NCBI GenBank assembly: GCA_956465555.1
Contig: OY101121.1
Location: 1,698,722 to 1,762,721 of the forward strand
Length of the DNA: 64,000 nt
Direction: 5' to 3'
From: Nitzschia sp. pyKryTriq1
Taxonomy: Eukaryota; Bacillariophyta; Bacillariophyceae; Bacillariales; Bacillariaceae
Below, piece after piece: positions 28,829 to 40,300 of the stretch; position 1 is the first letter of the stretch; each line of letters opens with the position of its first letter. The notes below the pieces were generated by a model. It saw only the letters and a list, made by a program, of their open reading frames with translations. It was not told the origin of the DNA and made no database searches. The translations under genes were made by a program, and so were the position numbers.

Positions 28829-30394
28829 CTATTCAGGGGCTTTGCTATGATCCAAAAAGTGCAACCATGCCTCCCATACTAGAAGACCGTCAGGGACAAA
28901 GTCCCACTCTTTCCACGACTCGTCTTCGTATTCCACACCCGATGGCAACGAACCTTGATTACTGGACTGGATGGGTGGGTAGGCGCCCGGCCATTTTCGG
29001 TCGTTGACAAACCGTTGTATGGAGCGATCTGCTGCTGCCAAAATCACAGGGTAGGGTACAAAGCTCCCCCAATCAACTTCTTCTTCCTGCCAGGCTATCA
29101 TCTCGTCCTGGCTGTTCATGACATAAGAGAATAATGTAACGACGCAGCGATTGTAGGCAGTGCAAACAGTGCAAGTCAAAATGGGAGCCGCCCAGGCTTC
29201 GTTCTCGTCCAGCGCTCGAACTAATCCCAATTCTTCTGCCACTTCTCGCCGAGCCGTCAACTCCGGAGGTTCCCCTGCCAAGGACACTCCACCCACAAAC
29301 ATGTCGTACAAGGAAGGAAAGATACGTTTTGTGGTAGATCGGCGGTGAACGTAGAGGCTAGGAAAATCTCTCTTACTTTCGGAACTACTGATGGGTCGAT
29401 CCTTGGTGACAAATAAGCCGATTCCCCGATGTAGAATATTGAATGTGTGAACCAGACGCCTCGGCACCTTTCCCAGAATTTTACCTGTTCCTGTAACCAT
29501 TTCGACACATTCAATGCTGGTACTGGAGGAATCTACCATACCAGCAAATAATGTGTCTACTAGATCCGCCGAATTGGAAGAAAAATCGACAATCGTGTCC
29601 TCGTGGTCTTGCTGAAAGAAAGAAATTGTACAAGGATTTTTTCTCGACGCATCGGAGTCATCATACCTTGACGCCCACGACCATTGCACAAATATTCGTT
29701 GAAGCAAATCTAACAAATCCACGTCTACCACCATGGGCGACGATGTATCTGTTGATGATGATAATGATTCTTGGTCGTTGGTGGACAATGAAATGCTTGC
29801 GGTGTTCGGTGTGCTCCAGGTACAGGAAAGTGTAGCCACCGGCTTCACAGCAGTAGTGGTCGACTGTGATGATGCCAGGGCCTTCATGGACTGAGCCCCA
29901 TTTGCAATTATTTCCTCCCCTGCCACGATCTGGTCGATTGGGAAAAGCGACCAGCATGATGGTGATTTTGCGTGCTCTTGTTTTTGTTCTGAACTCTGCG
30001 AAATGACGATGGAATAATCTCCCGCCAGACTTGTCCGAGCTCCGGGAGGTGACATGTCGATTTCCGTTTTTGCCATTTTTATGGAAGCGATCTTGGTGGC
30101 CTGGAGCGATGATGGATTATATGTGTGATGCTTTTTAGAAAGGTGATGTTGTGCGATCCACCCGAAAACCTCCTCTTGAAAGATGAAGAATGACCAAACG
30201 AGGGCGAGAACCTTAGAGTTGAAATTGACTCTCATTGCTGTACCGTCCATACCTTCAAACTGGCAGTGGATGGCGTCAACGACGGTCAAAGTGGTTAAAG
30301 ATTGGGGGGCGGGATGCGGGAGGAGCTTGGATGAGAGAGTTGGTGCTCGGTGGACATGGACAAATAGAAGACACAGACTGCCGCGCGATGACAT
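28829..30394 (-). CDS. Nudix hydrolase domain protein
   Basis: About 521 residues from the ATG at 30394; the frame is open to 30430 without an earlier ATG. The Nudix domain occupies roughly residues 330-480. The Nudix box is complete: G-x5-E-x7-REVAEELGL, reading GVSLAGEPPELTARREVAEELGL across residues about 390-412. Before it lies IPR-like VPRRLVHTFNILHRGIGLFVT and LYVHRRSTTKRIFPSLYDMFVGG, typical of the broad MutT/IPP-isomerase-like and thiamine-pyrophosphokinase-associated Nudix groups. The first 320 residues are Ser/Thr-rich with no recognised domain. Hydrolysis of a nucleoside-diphosphate derivative is expected; the substrate is unknown. The C-terminus ends in a hydrophobic WEAWLHFLDH helix. 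Confidence 0.85.
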   Translation of the reverse strand: MSSRGSLCLLFVHVHRAPTLSSKLLPHPAPQSLTTLTVVDAIHCQFEGMDGTAMRVNFNSKVLALVWSFFIFQEEVFGWIAQHHLSKKHHTYNPSSLQATKIASIKMAKTEIDMSPPGARTSLAGDYSIVISQSSEQKQEHAKSPSCWSLFPIDQIVAGEEIIANGAQSMKALASSQSTTTAVKPVATLSCTWSTPNTASISLSTNDQESLSSSTDTSSPMVVDVDLLDLLQRIFVQWSWASRYDDSDASRKNPCTISFFQQDHEDTIVDFSSNSADLVDTLFAGMVDSSSTSIECVEMVTGTGKILGKVPRRLVHTFNILHRGIGLFVTKDRPISSSESKRDFPSLYVHRRSTTKRIFPSLYDMFVGGVSLAGEPPELTARREVAEELGLVRALDENEAWAAPILTCTVCTAYNRCVVTLFSYVMNSQDEMIAWQEEEVDWGSFVPYPVILAAADRSIQRFVNDRKWPGAYPPIQSSNQGSLPSGVEYEDESWKEWDFVPDGLLVWEAWLHFLDHSKAPE

Positions 30395-31216
30395 CCGTCC
30401 GTCTAGATGAGAAGAAGACGATATGTTCAAGATGAAGCGAAAACGTCACACGACAACAAAAATGAGGGGCGGAGGCGGAGTATGCATCGTCAGTCACGAG
30501 TTCAGTCAGTATTCTCCAAATTCCTGTTCATATCGTGTCATAAGTCATAATAATCGGAGTTTCGCACTTCGCTTCTGCGAATTCTTTGTCTGTGTTTTCG
30601 ATAGATGCAGTAGTGCGTGTAGTCTAGTACAAAGTCTACAGTACTCAGCTGTCATGTGCTCGCGTAAACGCCGAATGTGGCGACGCCCAATGAAGGTCCG
30701 AGTTAACGGGCTTTGGTTCTATCAATAGTCTGGTTTATCACGCACATCCACCCTTCCTAGCCGGTTGCCGACAGGGCTCAAATTGAAATTATGGATACTC
30801 AGTCACCTCTGCGAAGCGGAAACATGAGCAAGACTTGAGACACAGACAGAGCTCTGAGAACGGAAACTCAAAGCGAGGAATGGATGACATCCCTTGCGCA
30901 CGCTCGTACAATTTGTACGAAAGTCTACGTTGTATGGTCTCCAGTGGAGTGGGAAGATGCAGAGCATTCCTCTTGTAGCCGGAACAGGGCGATATGATAC
31001 GTGGTACAGTACCTGGTACTGTACTGTGCAAGTACGAGTACGAGCAGCTCTCCTCTCCAGCAACAACTTTCAGCACAAAGACAAGCAAACAACGGGCCGT
31101 TTTCGCGATGCTTGCCTCCTTGTCTTTATTCCTCGCGGTCCGAAACAACATAACATCCATCCGCCAAATATCCCGATTATTCCCAATCCTACAAATTCAA
31201 AATACCCGTCCCCACA
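30395..31216. other. Divergent spacer upstream of the HA-repeat gene
   Basis: No coding region is supported. A GTAC island lies near 30998-31045 (gtggtacagtacctggtactgtactgtgcaagtacgagtacg). The last 60 bases before 31217 are C/A-rich, as in a 5' UTR. Confidence 0.4.
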
Positions 31217-34200
31217 ATGGGAGACAACAGTGGTTTGATGATGGAAGACATTTCGAAAGCCCCAGCAGATTCACAACACTACATACAAGAGCATCACGTA
31301 GAAAGCCTGCATGACGCTCACCCGTTCCATGATCATGATGCCCATCATGTGATGGTCGGCAGCAGTGTTGGAGAAATACAAATGATGGCGACACATCATG
31401 ATGTTCCCAATTCCGTGATGGAAGTTGCCATGGATGTCGTGGGCGAAGAGCCGCTTCCCAGTGGTGAGGCGGCTGTCGAAGGAGAAGCCAGCGCTCCACA
31501 CGAACACCCGGCGCACGCGTTTGTTCCTGAAGAGTTGGCTGCTACTGCTGCTGCTGAACCCGAAGAGGGCCCTGCTACCAAGCGCCAACGCCTCGACGAG
31601 GCTGGAGCGGCATCGGTGGCTGCCACGGCGAGCGAGAGTGCACAGAGCAAAAAGATTCATAATGAGCAGTGGAACGAAATGTTGGAGCGCCTCATGGCTT
31701 ACAAGGCAAAGTATGGAAATTGCCTGGTGCCCAAGCGATTTTCGGAAGATGGGAAGCTGGGCACCTGGGTGGAGACCCAGCGAGTGCAGTACAAACGATT
31801 GCCTCGGGTATTTGACGAGACTCTGGGAATCGAGGTTGCTCAGCCCAACAAGCGACTTACGGGGGATCGCCTGCAGAAACTCAATGATCTCGGATTCTGC
31901 TGGTCTGCCAAGAACGTTCGGAAGGCGGGAAGCAGCGGCAGCATCTCATCTACATCCAATACTCCGAACGCCACCAAGACGGATTTGAATCCGACAGCCA
32001 AGATGACGGTGACTGCAGCTCCCAGCGTACCCGCAAGCGTATCCTTCATGCCCAATGATGCTGGAACCACTGAAAGTCCTGGTACTGCAGTTGTACAACC
32101 AGCGACGAATGGTCCACCACTGGCTTCCACCACACTGATGGCTTCAGTTCCAGCGAAACGACCTTCTTCCGACTCGCCATTGCAGAATTACGCTCCCCGT
32201 GCTAGCAATAAAAGCACATCACCCGTAAATACGGATGCACAGTGGGAAGACTTTTATGCCCGAATGGTCAAATTCAAGGAATGGCACGGGCATTGTCTCG
32301 TTCCGAGAAAGTATGAAGCCGACCCAAAGCTTGCGGCTTGGGTCGAATCTCAGCGGGTCTTGTGGAACCGCGATTACAACGCAAATAAGGATAAAGCTCA
32401 GGCTGGGGGGGCTTGGCCCACGGACCCTGCTTCCGCCGCGCAGGCGGTCACCCCTGCCTTTGGCACAACCAAGCGACTCACTCCAGAACGAAAGCAAAGG
32501 CTAGATGATCTGGGTTTCGTTTGGAGTCTTCGGAGCAAGAGAATCGAGGATCACTGGGACGAAATGTTCAAACAGCTTGTGGAGTACAAGAATTTGCATG
32601 GCGACTGTTTGGTCCCTTCGCGATACGAGGCTAATCTCAAACTGGGAAAGGTAGGAAGCTGCAGGGTGTTTTGATATGCATAGATATAACATTATTTTAT
32701 TATTTGTTCATGGGATGGCATGGCTAACATTTATGTTTTGTTCAACAGTGGGTCGAAACGCAACGATACGAGTGGACCAAACTTAAGCGGACCGCTGCGT
32801 CGGACAATGACGAACCGGTTGTCGTCGTCCCTCAAGAAAACAATGCAGGTGGGCGGCCCACCAACCCTCGACTAACACCTGAACGTTTGAGACGTCTCGA
32901 ATCGATTGGGTTTGAATGGAAGGTCAAGAATAAAATGAAGCGGTACTATGACAAACAGTGGGATGGCATGTTCCTCAAGTTGTTGGAGTTCAAGCAAGCC
33001 CATGGACATTGCAATGTGGTACGTTTTCTTAAATGTTTCAAACGATGTATCTTTCTTCTGCAACATTGCTGACTTGTTTGTTCTCTTTATCTATCTTTAA
33101 TTAGCCCAAACGATACCCTGATAATGTGAAGCTTGGCACATGGGTCCATACCCAGCGCATTCAATATCGCAAGCTTATATCAGGAAACACCAAAGGAACT
33201 GGCAAGGAAAAGGGAATTGCAAATGGGGAGTTGTCTCCCGGGGGCGCCATTGATCCATCGTTGCAGTACACCGAGGAAAACGCATCAGAGATTGCCGCTT
33301 GGTCCGTGGAACAGGCTCAGAGCTACCGATTGACCGATGCACGTCGAATACGACTCGAAGAGGTGGGCTTTTGCTGGTCGGCACGGGAAGGCAACGAAAA
33401 AACGACTCTTGAAACGTCCGGTCGCATCACCCGTAACTCCTACGATGACCAATGGGACGCCATGTTTGACTTGCTTGTCCAGTATAAGGAGCAGTACAGA
33501 GATTGTTTGGTGGTAAGTGGTCTCGTCCGTCTTGGGGGTTTTCTGTTGTTTTTGGTCAAACATACACGTACTCATTGGCTTTTTCTTCTATTTATCGATA
33601 TTCCAGCCAAAGCGATATCAGGCAAACCCCAAGCTCGGGACATGGGTGGATACACAGCGGGTACAATACAAGGTAAGCATTCCCCTCGCAAATGATTTTG
33701 GGGGGCGAATGCTAACGGTGACGTTTCTAATCTTTTTATGTTCTTTCTTTCAGAAAATGCTCAAGAAAATTGCCGACATCCAGCATAAGAAGCAACACGG
33801 GGAAACAATGGACGACAATGCCAGCGAGGGGTCAGGGGGTAAGGAACCACCGGGAACACCTTTGGTGGGACGTCTAACTCAAGAACGAATTCAGCGGCTT
33901 CAAAATCTTGGTTTTGTATGGAGTCTACGAGACGATTGGGCCAAACATTACGAGGAACTGAAAGGTAAGCGAGCAACACCAAATAAGTCTCGATATCGTT
34001 CTACTCCTGTCGCTCAAACTAAACACCCGTTTCTCTTCTCTTTAGCTTACAAGCAAATCCATGGTCATTGTAATGTTCCAGCGAGATTCGCAGACAACCG
34101 GCGACTTGGTATCTGGGTTAGCGCCCAGCGTCAACAATACAAAATTTTGCAGCAGCAAAAGCATCTTCAGCCCGGCCAAGTGCTCGTGCCAGCTGCAATC

Positions 34201-34854
34201 GAAGGCGAGGAAGGTGCAATCCCGGCTGCGGAAGGTGCAGCTCAGGCCGGAGACAGTGCCACCAACTCCAAGGCCCGGCGATCGGCTCCCCTCACTCAGG
34301 AACGAATTGACTTGTTGAACAGTTTGGGGTTCGTGTGGACCATCCGATCAAGGGACTCTTTGGGCGAATCCTGGAACCAGCGACTTCACGAGCTGCGTCA
34401 ATTCAAGCAACAATACGGCCATTGTCTCGTTCCATCCCGGTACGACGCTAACCCCGAGCTCGGTATCTGGGTCGGGACGCAGCGGACTCAGTATCGCCTC
34501 TTCATGCGCTCAAAAGAAACTGGGGTGCCTGTTACCACTAGTATGAACGAGGATCGCATCCGAGAACTTGAAGAGCTTGGATTTGTCTGGGCCTTGAGAG
34601 GCAGCATTCCGGATGAGGCTGTGGCAGCAGCTGAAGCAGCCGCAACGGCGGTAGAGATCGCCGACCAAGTAGCTGTAGGGGTCGCAGCTGCGGTCGCCGG
34701 GCATGGTCCCAATGCCTATCATGCTCACCACATGGGACACCATGCGGGACATCATCCTTATGCCGTACACATGACGAATCGTCAATCGGACGTCAATGCC
34801 GCGTCCACTTCCGATAGTCCATCTTCCCACAGTGATTTCATTACGGCGATTTAA
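31217..34854 (+). CDS. Seven-repeat helicase-associated (HA) domain protein
   Basis: Six exons (31217-32650, 32749-33018, 33105-33512, 33607-33672, 33754-33964, 34046-34854) join in frame to about 1065 residues. Seven helicase-associated (HA) domains are recognisable by W..M...L..YK..[HY]G.C.VP.R[YF]...KLG.WV.TQR and a closing RL..LGF.W segment. They begin near genomic 31664, 32240, 32552, 32950, 33440, 33950 and 34360. No helicase or other catalytic domain is present. HA domains are three-helix bundles thought to bind nucleic acid and are common in diatom and bacterial proteins. The N-terminus and C-terminus are His/Ala-rich (HPFHDHDAHHVM; HHMGHHAGHH), and the linkers are Ser/Thr/Pro-rich. 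A DNA- or RNA-binding regulator is inferred. Introns 2 and 3 fall at the same place in two repeats. Confidence 0.88.
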
Positions 34855-34982
34855 AGTACGAATAGGCCATCTGACAGCCATGTTACGATATATTTCTATA
34901 GCACATGTTGTTTTCAAATGCCAAACATGAATAAAAGTAAACTCTATTTTTTTTTTACAAAGTGTTGGTTGTACACTCTGGT

Positions 34983-36217
34983 CTACGCAAAGAATACGAT
35001 GAACATAATGATAAATGATACCAGAATGCCAAAAACTTTGAAGAAGAGCGCTCGGTTCGTTTGAAGACTGGTCAGGGTATCCGCCAGCGTGTTCAAACTC
35101 AAATTGATCGTCGCATTAGCATCGTCCACATTGTCTTCTACTCTTGTGACCATATCCCTATGCTCATTCACCATTACCGCCAGTTTATTGAAAATTGTTC
35201 CCAGCTCGACAATGTGCGACTCCACCTGTTCCATAGCATCTGCTCGTTCCGCCAAGTAGTCCTGATCAGGAATCAATTGCATCATTAGGTCTTGACCCGA
35301 CTCTTGCTCCATTCGTTGAATATCCCACGGCGTCAATGGTGTGGAATCTTGACGGCCGTAATACGAAGAGGCTCCCCCCATGCTAGACATTGGATCACTC
35401 GTGGTCTTCCGTAGACGCATGCCATCGTAGCCCGCCCCATCTGTAAGAGAAGAAGCCACAGTGAAACAAATACGTGAGAAGCTGCTGCAAGTTCGAGCGC
35501 ATGGAACTACATTCGAATTGAAGCGATATACTCACGAGGACGCGGTAATTGTGAGCCACTAGATGTTGATTCCCCAGCCGTCATTCCACTGGTAAGATCA
35601 AGTGTCGGAAAGCCACTCATACCCATGGATGAATCACCGTAGACGGGTGGCTTATTTTCCAAGTTGAGAACAGGAATTGCCATATCGTCGTCTGCTGTTT
35701 GCCCATAAATTTGTCGCTTTCTATCGTCCGTCTCCTTAAGGACATCGGTGCGCTGCTGCAGCACCTTTTTGAATCCCGCCGCGGCCTCGCCAAACTCTTC
35801 CTTCAGCTGTCCTACTACATTGCTCGCTTCTTGTCCGGCTTGAGAGTTCTTCCCTAGTGATCGCTTCTGTTGAGCAATTTGTCTTCCAGCGTCGTCCAGT
35901 CTTCCATTTAGGTTTTCAATCGAGCCTTTGATTCGTACCACCAGATCATTCACCTTTCGTGTATCGTCTTGAAACAACGATTTTTGACGCACCATCTGCG
36001 TCAATTCCGCCAAGAGTGTTGACGTGGAAGCGATATCTCGTGATATCCCTCCTGCTGTCGAGTGAAAGTCTTTCAATTGAGAATACGAGGCACTATCGCG
36101 ACCGTGTCGACCGCCCGCACTTCCAGAAAGCGTCGAGCCAGCAGTATCCGGCGATTTGGGAACCGCCGGCATACTGCGGGCCAAGGAAAGAAATTCGGAG
36201 GTTCTATCTTCTGCCAT
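34983..36217 (-). CDS. Syntaxin-5/Sed5-type Qa-SNARE
   Basis: Two exons, 36217-35536 and 35440-34983, join across a GTGAGT...TTACAG intron and give about 379 residues. The N-terminus (MAEDRTSEFLSLARS) and the following helices resemble the Habc domain of syntaxin 5 (KSLFQDDTRKVNDLVVRIKGSIENLNGRL). The SNARE motif (about residues 285-350) is followed by one C-terminal anchor (FFKVFGILVSFIIMFIVFFA). Sed5/Stx5 drives ER-Golgi and intra-Golgi fusion. At the central ionic zero layer, where nearly all Qa-SNAREs have Gln, the frame reads His (VMVNEHRDMV, about residue 321, codon at 35160-35162). The start at 36217 sits in a good family context; the upstream open frame lacks similarity. Confidence 0.88.
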
Positions 36218-37352
36218 GGTGCTGATATTTTCTGGGGAGGCTTTGGGACAAGACAATGGTTGGCAAGTGATAATACAAAACGTAGATGGATGGCGGGAAG
36301 TGATTCGGTTTGAGGTGTGAGAGGCCTGTGAGAGGTTATGGCTTTTGGCTCTTGGCTGTGTTATATTTTTTTGTCGTTCGTACACGTACTGTAGTACAGC
36401 GTACCAGTACCGGTATCTAAATAGCGCTGGCCTGGGTCGGTCGCAGTGCATGCGTGAAATAATGACCTGCCTGTCGCCTCCGAAAAACATACTACTGTAC
36501 CGGTACATGTACAGTAGGTACTGTACCGGTGGGTACAGGTAATAGTCGGTAACGCGTGCTACCTGGTACCTGTACAGTCTACCGGTACCTGCCGTGCCCG
36601 ACCCGACCGGACGGACCGGACGGACCCGAACCAGATAGTGACGTCATATCTTTGGACATACGGACCGACGGATAGATACAACACAACATGCATGCATTGT
36701 CATGTTGTATCAAAATCAGAGAATTATTTCTAAACCGAAAGGGCCTATTTTTAAATATGCCTACCTAATCTACAAAGACTTCCGATAATTGCCCTTACCG
36801 ATTTTGGAACACGGCGAAAATGTCTTTGTCAGATTCTTCCCAAATTCCTTCCGGAAGTTCTTCTCGGTATCTCGAACCTTTTCGTACCATTTCTTGTGTT
36901 TTATCGTATAAATTGGTTTCATTCAATTTATTCGGTAAACTATATTTCGGTCTGAAATTATCATTTCTTATTATTGGTAAATCGATTTGGCTGCCTTTTG
37001 TGAGTTTAAAATCAGGCTCTTGTTTTTATTCATCATTTGTTCGTTTTCTCCTACCTTTCGATGATAATGACTGCTTCCGGCGGCTTCTGACCCTTCTCTA
37101 TTTTGTTTGGCTCGCGGGTATGATGCATGCATGCATCCGACCGATAGCCCTCCGCCATTGTAGTGCGTGATCACTTTTTCTTCTTTTTCTACTCTCGCAT
37201 CTCTGATTGTCTTCCCCTCCCACGCACCTGCATTAATTTTTTGTTTCTCTGTTAGTTGCGAATACTCATACCGATTCTAGCTTGAGAGTAGTTGATAGAG
37301 AAGAGAAAAGCGTAATTTTGATTCAACTTGATCTCTATCAAATAATACAAGC
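36218..37352. other. Divergent spacer with palindromes and an AT-rich block
   Basis: A dense ACCGGT/GTAC island spans about 36380-36600, followed by a ccggacggaccggacggaccc repeat near 36604-36626. An imperfect palindrome (gatacaacacaacatgcat and its complement) lies at 36675-36711. The sequence from about 36700 to 37060 is distinctly AT-rich and holds the orphan minus-strand frame listed separately. Confidence 0.45.
36795..37025 (-). other. Orphan AT-rich open frame without start codon
   Basis: A minus-strand frame of 76 codons is open between two TAA codons. Its amino acid content is ordinary and hydrophilic (for example NKLNETNLYDKTQEM, then YREELPEGIWEESDKDIF), with AT-ending codons unlike the neighbouring genes. 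It ends at AATCG/GTAAGG, a plausible splice donor. It might be an internal exon, a decayed gene piece or organelle-derived DNA. The family is not recognised, and no start or acceptor could be fixed. Confidence 0.25.
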
Positions 37353-40300
37353 ATGGCCGGACCACAATCGTGTGCTTCGTCCTCGCAGGCTTCTCAGAAT
37401 TCCTACCTGGAGGATGATGCATCGTTGCATGTCGACTTGGATGGCGACTCCACAAAAGGAGGGGGCGGGTTCAATGACATGGACGCCGAGAACTTGGATC
37501 TCAAGAATGAAACGCGAAAGACTTCAGTTGTCCGTTGTCTGGTTATTACTACGCTTTTAACTTCAGCTGCCATCGTGGCCAACGTTGCTCTCATTATGGC
37601 GTTGAACGAAGAAGAAGTCGAATTCAAGGCAGAATACACTCGCCTCTCGAATCGTCTGATCGACGGCTTCCTCGAAACTGTGGGAGAAAAGATATCGGCG
37701 GCGGACTCCATGGCTTCTCAGCTGTACTTCAAGGATGAACCTCAGCCGCATCTTGTCAGCATCCCTGAATTCGAAATCCAGGCCGAAGGTATTCGGCAAC
37801 TGTCTACATCCATGACGGTTTCCTACTCGCCTATCTTGAAGGGGCAACAAGAACGTCTGGAGTTCGAGGCGTATGCGAATTTGGCGTATGACGAGGGAGC
37901 TCGGAGCAAGTTTGAAAGTACCTACCTTCCCCATGATGGCAAGTATAATTTTGACGATGAGCCTTTGGTGTCTTATGTCGAAACCGGAAACAGGAAGATC
38001 CAAGATGGAATCTATCGCGTCGAAGGCGGATCGGTCCTGACGGATGAATCGTCGGTCTTTTTTGCGCCAGTCTGGCAGGTACGTTATCTTTTGTCCCTCT
38101 TTTCCGCTGTCGCTTGTCAAAAAATCTCATTATTTCTTCTTCCTTGTCAGGTGGCACCGTTCAATAGCGTCACAAGGCCCAGCGTCATGTTCAACCAGAT
38201 GTCAGAGAAACAACGAAGCAAACCACTGCAGCACCTGGTCGATCGAAGTGGTTATGTGATCTCGGACATTCACTACAAGAATAACACTTTAGATTCGCTC
38301 CACAGCGCGTATGCAGCACCTGTGATGGTACTGTACTATCCCGTATCGAGGGATATCGTGGAGGACAAAACCAGCGTGGTCGGTGCTATCACCTTGGAGA
38401 TTGCCGTGGAGGCTTTGTTGGAAGGTTTTTTGTTGGGCTTTGAGGATGAACCGATGACGGCCGTTGTTGAGACGAGTTGTGGAAGTCAGTATTCGTTTTC
38501 GGTACAGGGCGCCGAAGTCACTTTTCTAGGAAGCGGCGATTTGCACGAAAAAATCCCCGATGTGGGAACGATGGAATATGTGTCGTCAAGCTACGAACAA
38601 TTCGACGATGTCATCAAGGCCGTGGCTGCACTTTATCCGACGGTGGACGAGGTACTCTGTAGCTACAAAGTGTCCACATACCCAACTGTGGACTCGCACC
38701 AGGTTTTTCTGACCAATCGTCCGGTCATTATCGAGGCTCTCGTGGGCGTGGTGTTTTTGTTCACAGTCGCTGTCTTTCTTGGGTACGATTGCATGGTCGA
38801 GCGTCGTCAGCGTAGAGTACTAGCAGCTGCCCAAAGGACGAATGCCTTGGTAGGCTCCCTCTTTCCCCAGGCCGTCCGTGATCGATTGGTAAGCATATTT
38901 GGCGTCACCTTCTTCTAGTCACGTTCCCTTTCTGACATCATCCCCCAACCCTCCAACACAGTACAACCAAGCTAAAAACCAAGGACAGCTTGAAGCGGCT
39001 CCTAAACTTCGTTTGAAGAAGTTCATGGCGACAGATAACATTGCAGAGATTGCAACCGGCAATACTACTGCCGAACCGATTGCAGACCTCTTCCCGGTGG
39101 CAACAATTATGTTTGCCGATATTAGCGGATTCTCGGCTTGGGCTTCTGAGCGCGAGCCGAGCCAAGTCTTCACTCTTCTTGAAACCTTGTTTTCATCATT
39201 CGATACAATTGCTCGAAGACTTGGCGTTTTCAAGGTGGAAACAGTAGGGGATTGCTACGTAGCCGCAACTGGTGTTCCGGAGGCTCGAGATGATCACGCA
39301 GTGGCCATGGTTCGTTTCGCGAATGCGATGCTCCTGAGAGCGACATCCCTGAGTAAAGCACTGGAGAGTACATTGGGCCCTGGTACTGGCGATCTTACTA
39401 TGCGTGTTGGTAAGTAGCAGATCAAGAAGCTATTTGATCAAATGATCTCTTTCTGCGTCTCACATTGATAGGGGCTTGTAGGTATTCACAGTGGCCCTGT
39501 GACTGCAGGTGTCTTGCGAGGCGAAAAGTCACGCTTTCAATTGTTTGGAGATACTATGAATTCAGCTTCTCGGATGGAGAGTACCTCCGATAGAGGTATG
39601 ATCCAGCTTTCGACAGAAACTGCGAATTATCTGATCGACGCAGGAAAAGCGCACTGGATTGAACCGCGAGAAGATTTGGTTGAAGTGCGTAATTGTCGGA
39701 AAGGTGAACATGAAAAGCAGATCCAGCGCGTTCCTAATACTCTTTTTCCTCTCTCTCTCTCTCTCAGGCGAAGGGCAAGGGCACACTGCAAACGTACTGG
39801 CTTAAGCTTGAAACCAAGGGAGCAGATGGTGTTTTTGGTACCGACTTCACATTGGACGAAAGTATTAGGGAAACACAGGAATCGAAGGAGCGTTTAATCG
39901 ACTGGAATACGAAAACGATGATGTCCCTGGTTGAACGCATTGTCGCAAGTCGAGGGAAAAGGCGAAACTCACGCACCGACAGAGACCCAAATATGACGCT
40001 TCGACCCAAAAACTGGAACGTCATGGAGGAAGTCCAAGAAATTGTTCCGCTCGGACGCTTTGATTCTCAAGCAGTGTTGAGAGGGGAGAACAAGGCTGAC
40101 ATTTCTCCAGTCGTGCACAGTGAATTGCGGGACTATGTGACTACGATAGCATCCATGTATCTTGAGAACCCCTTCCACAATTTTGCCCACGCGGTATGTC
40201 TCCAGCTGCTTGCCTTATGCTCTTGAAGAAACTTGCGATTCCAACATCATCTTACATTTTTCTTTTCCTTCACAGAGTCATGTGACCATGAGTTGTCATA

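Noticed and set aside
29612-29666. Possible 55-nt intron (GTATGA...TTTCAG) in the Nudix gene
   Set aside because: Its removal would shift the frame, while the uninterrupted frame leads straight into the Nudix domain.
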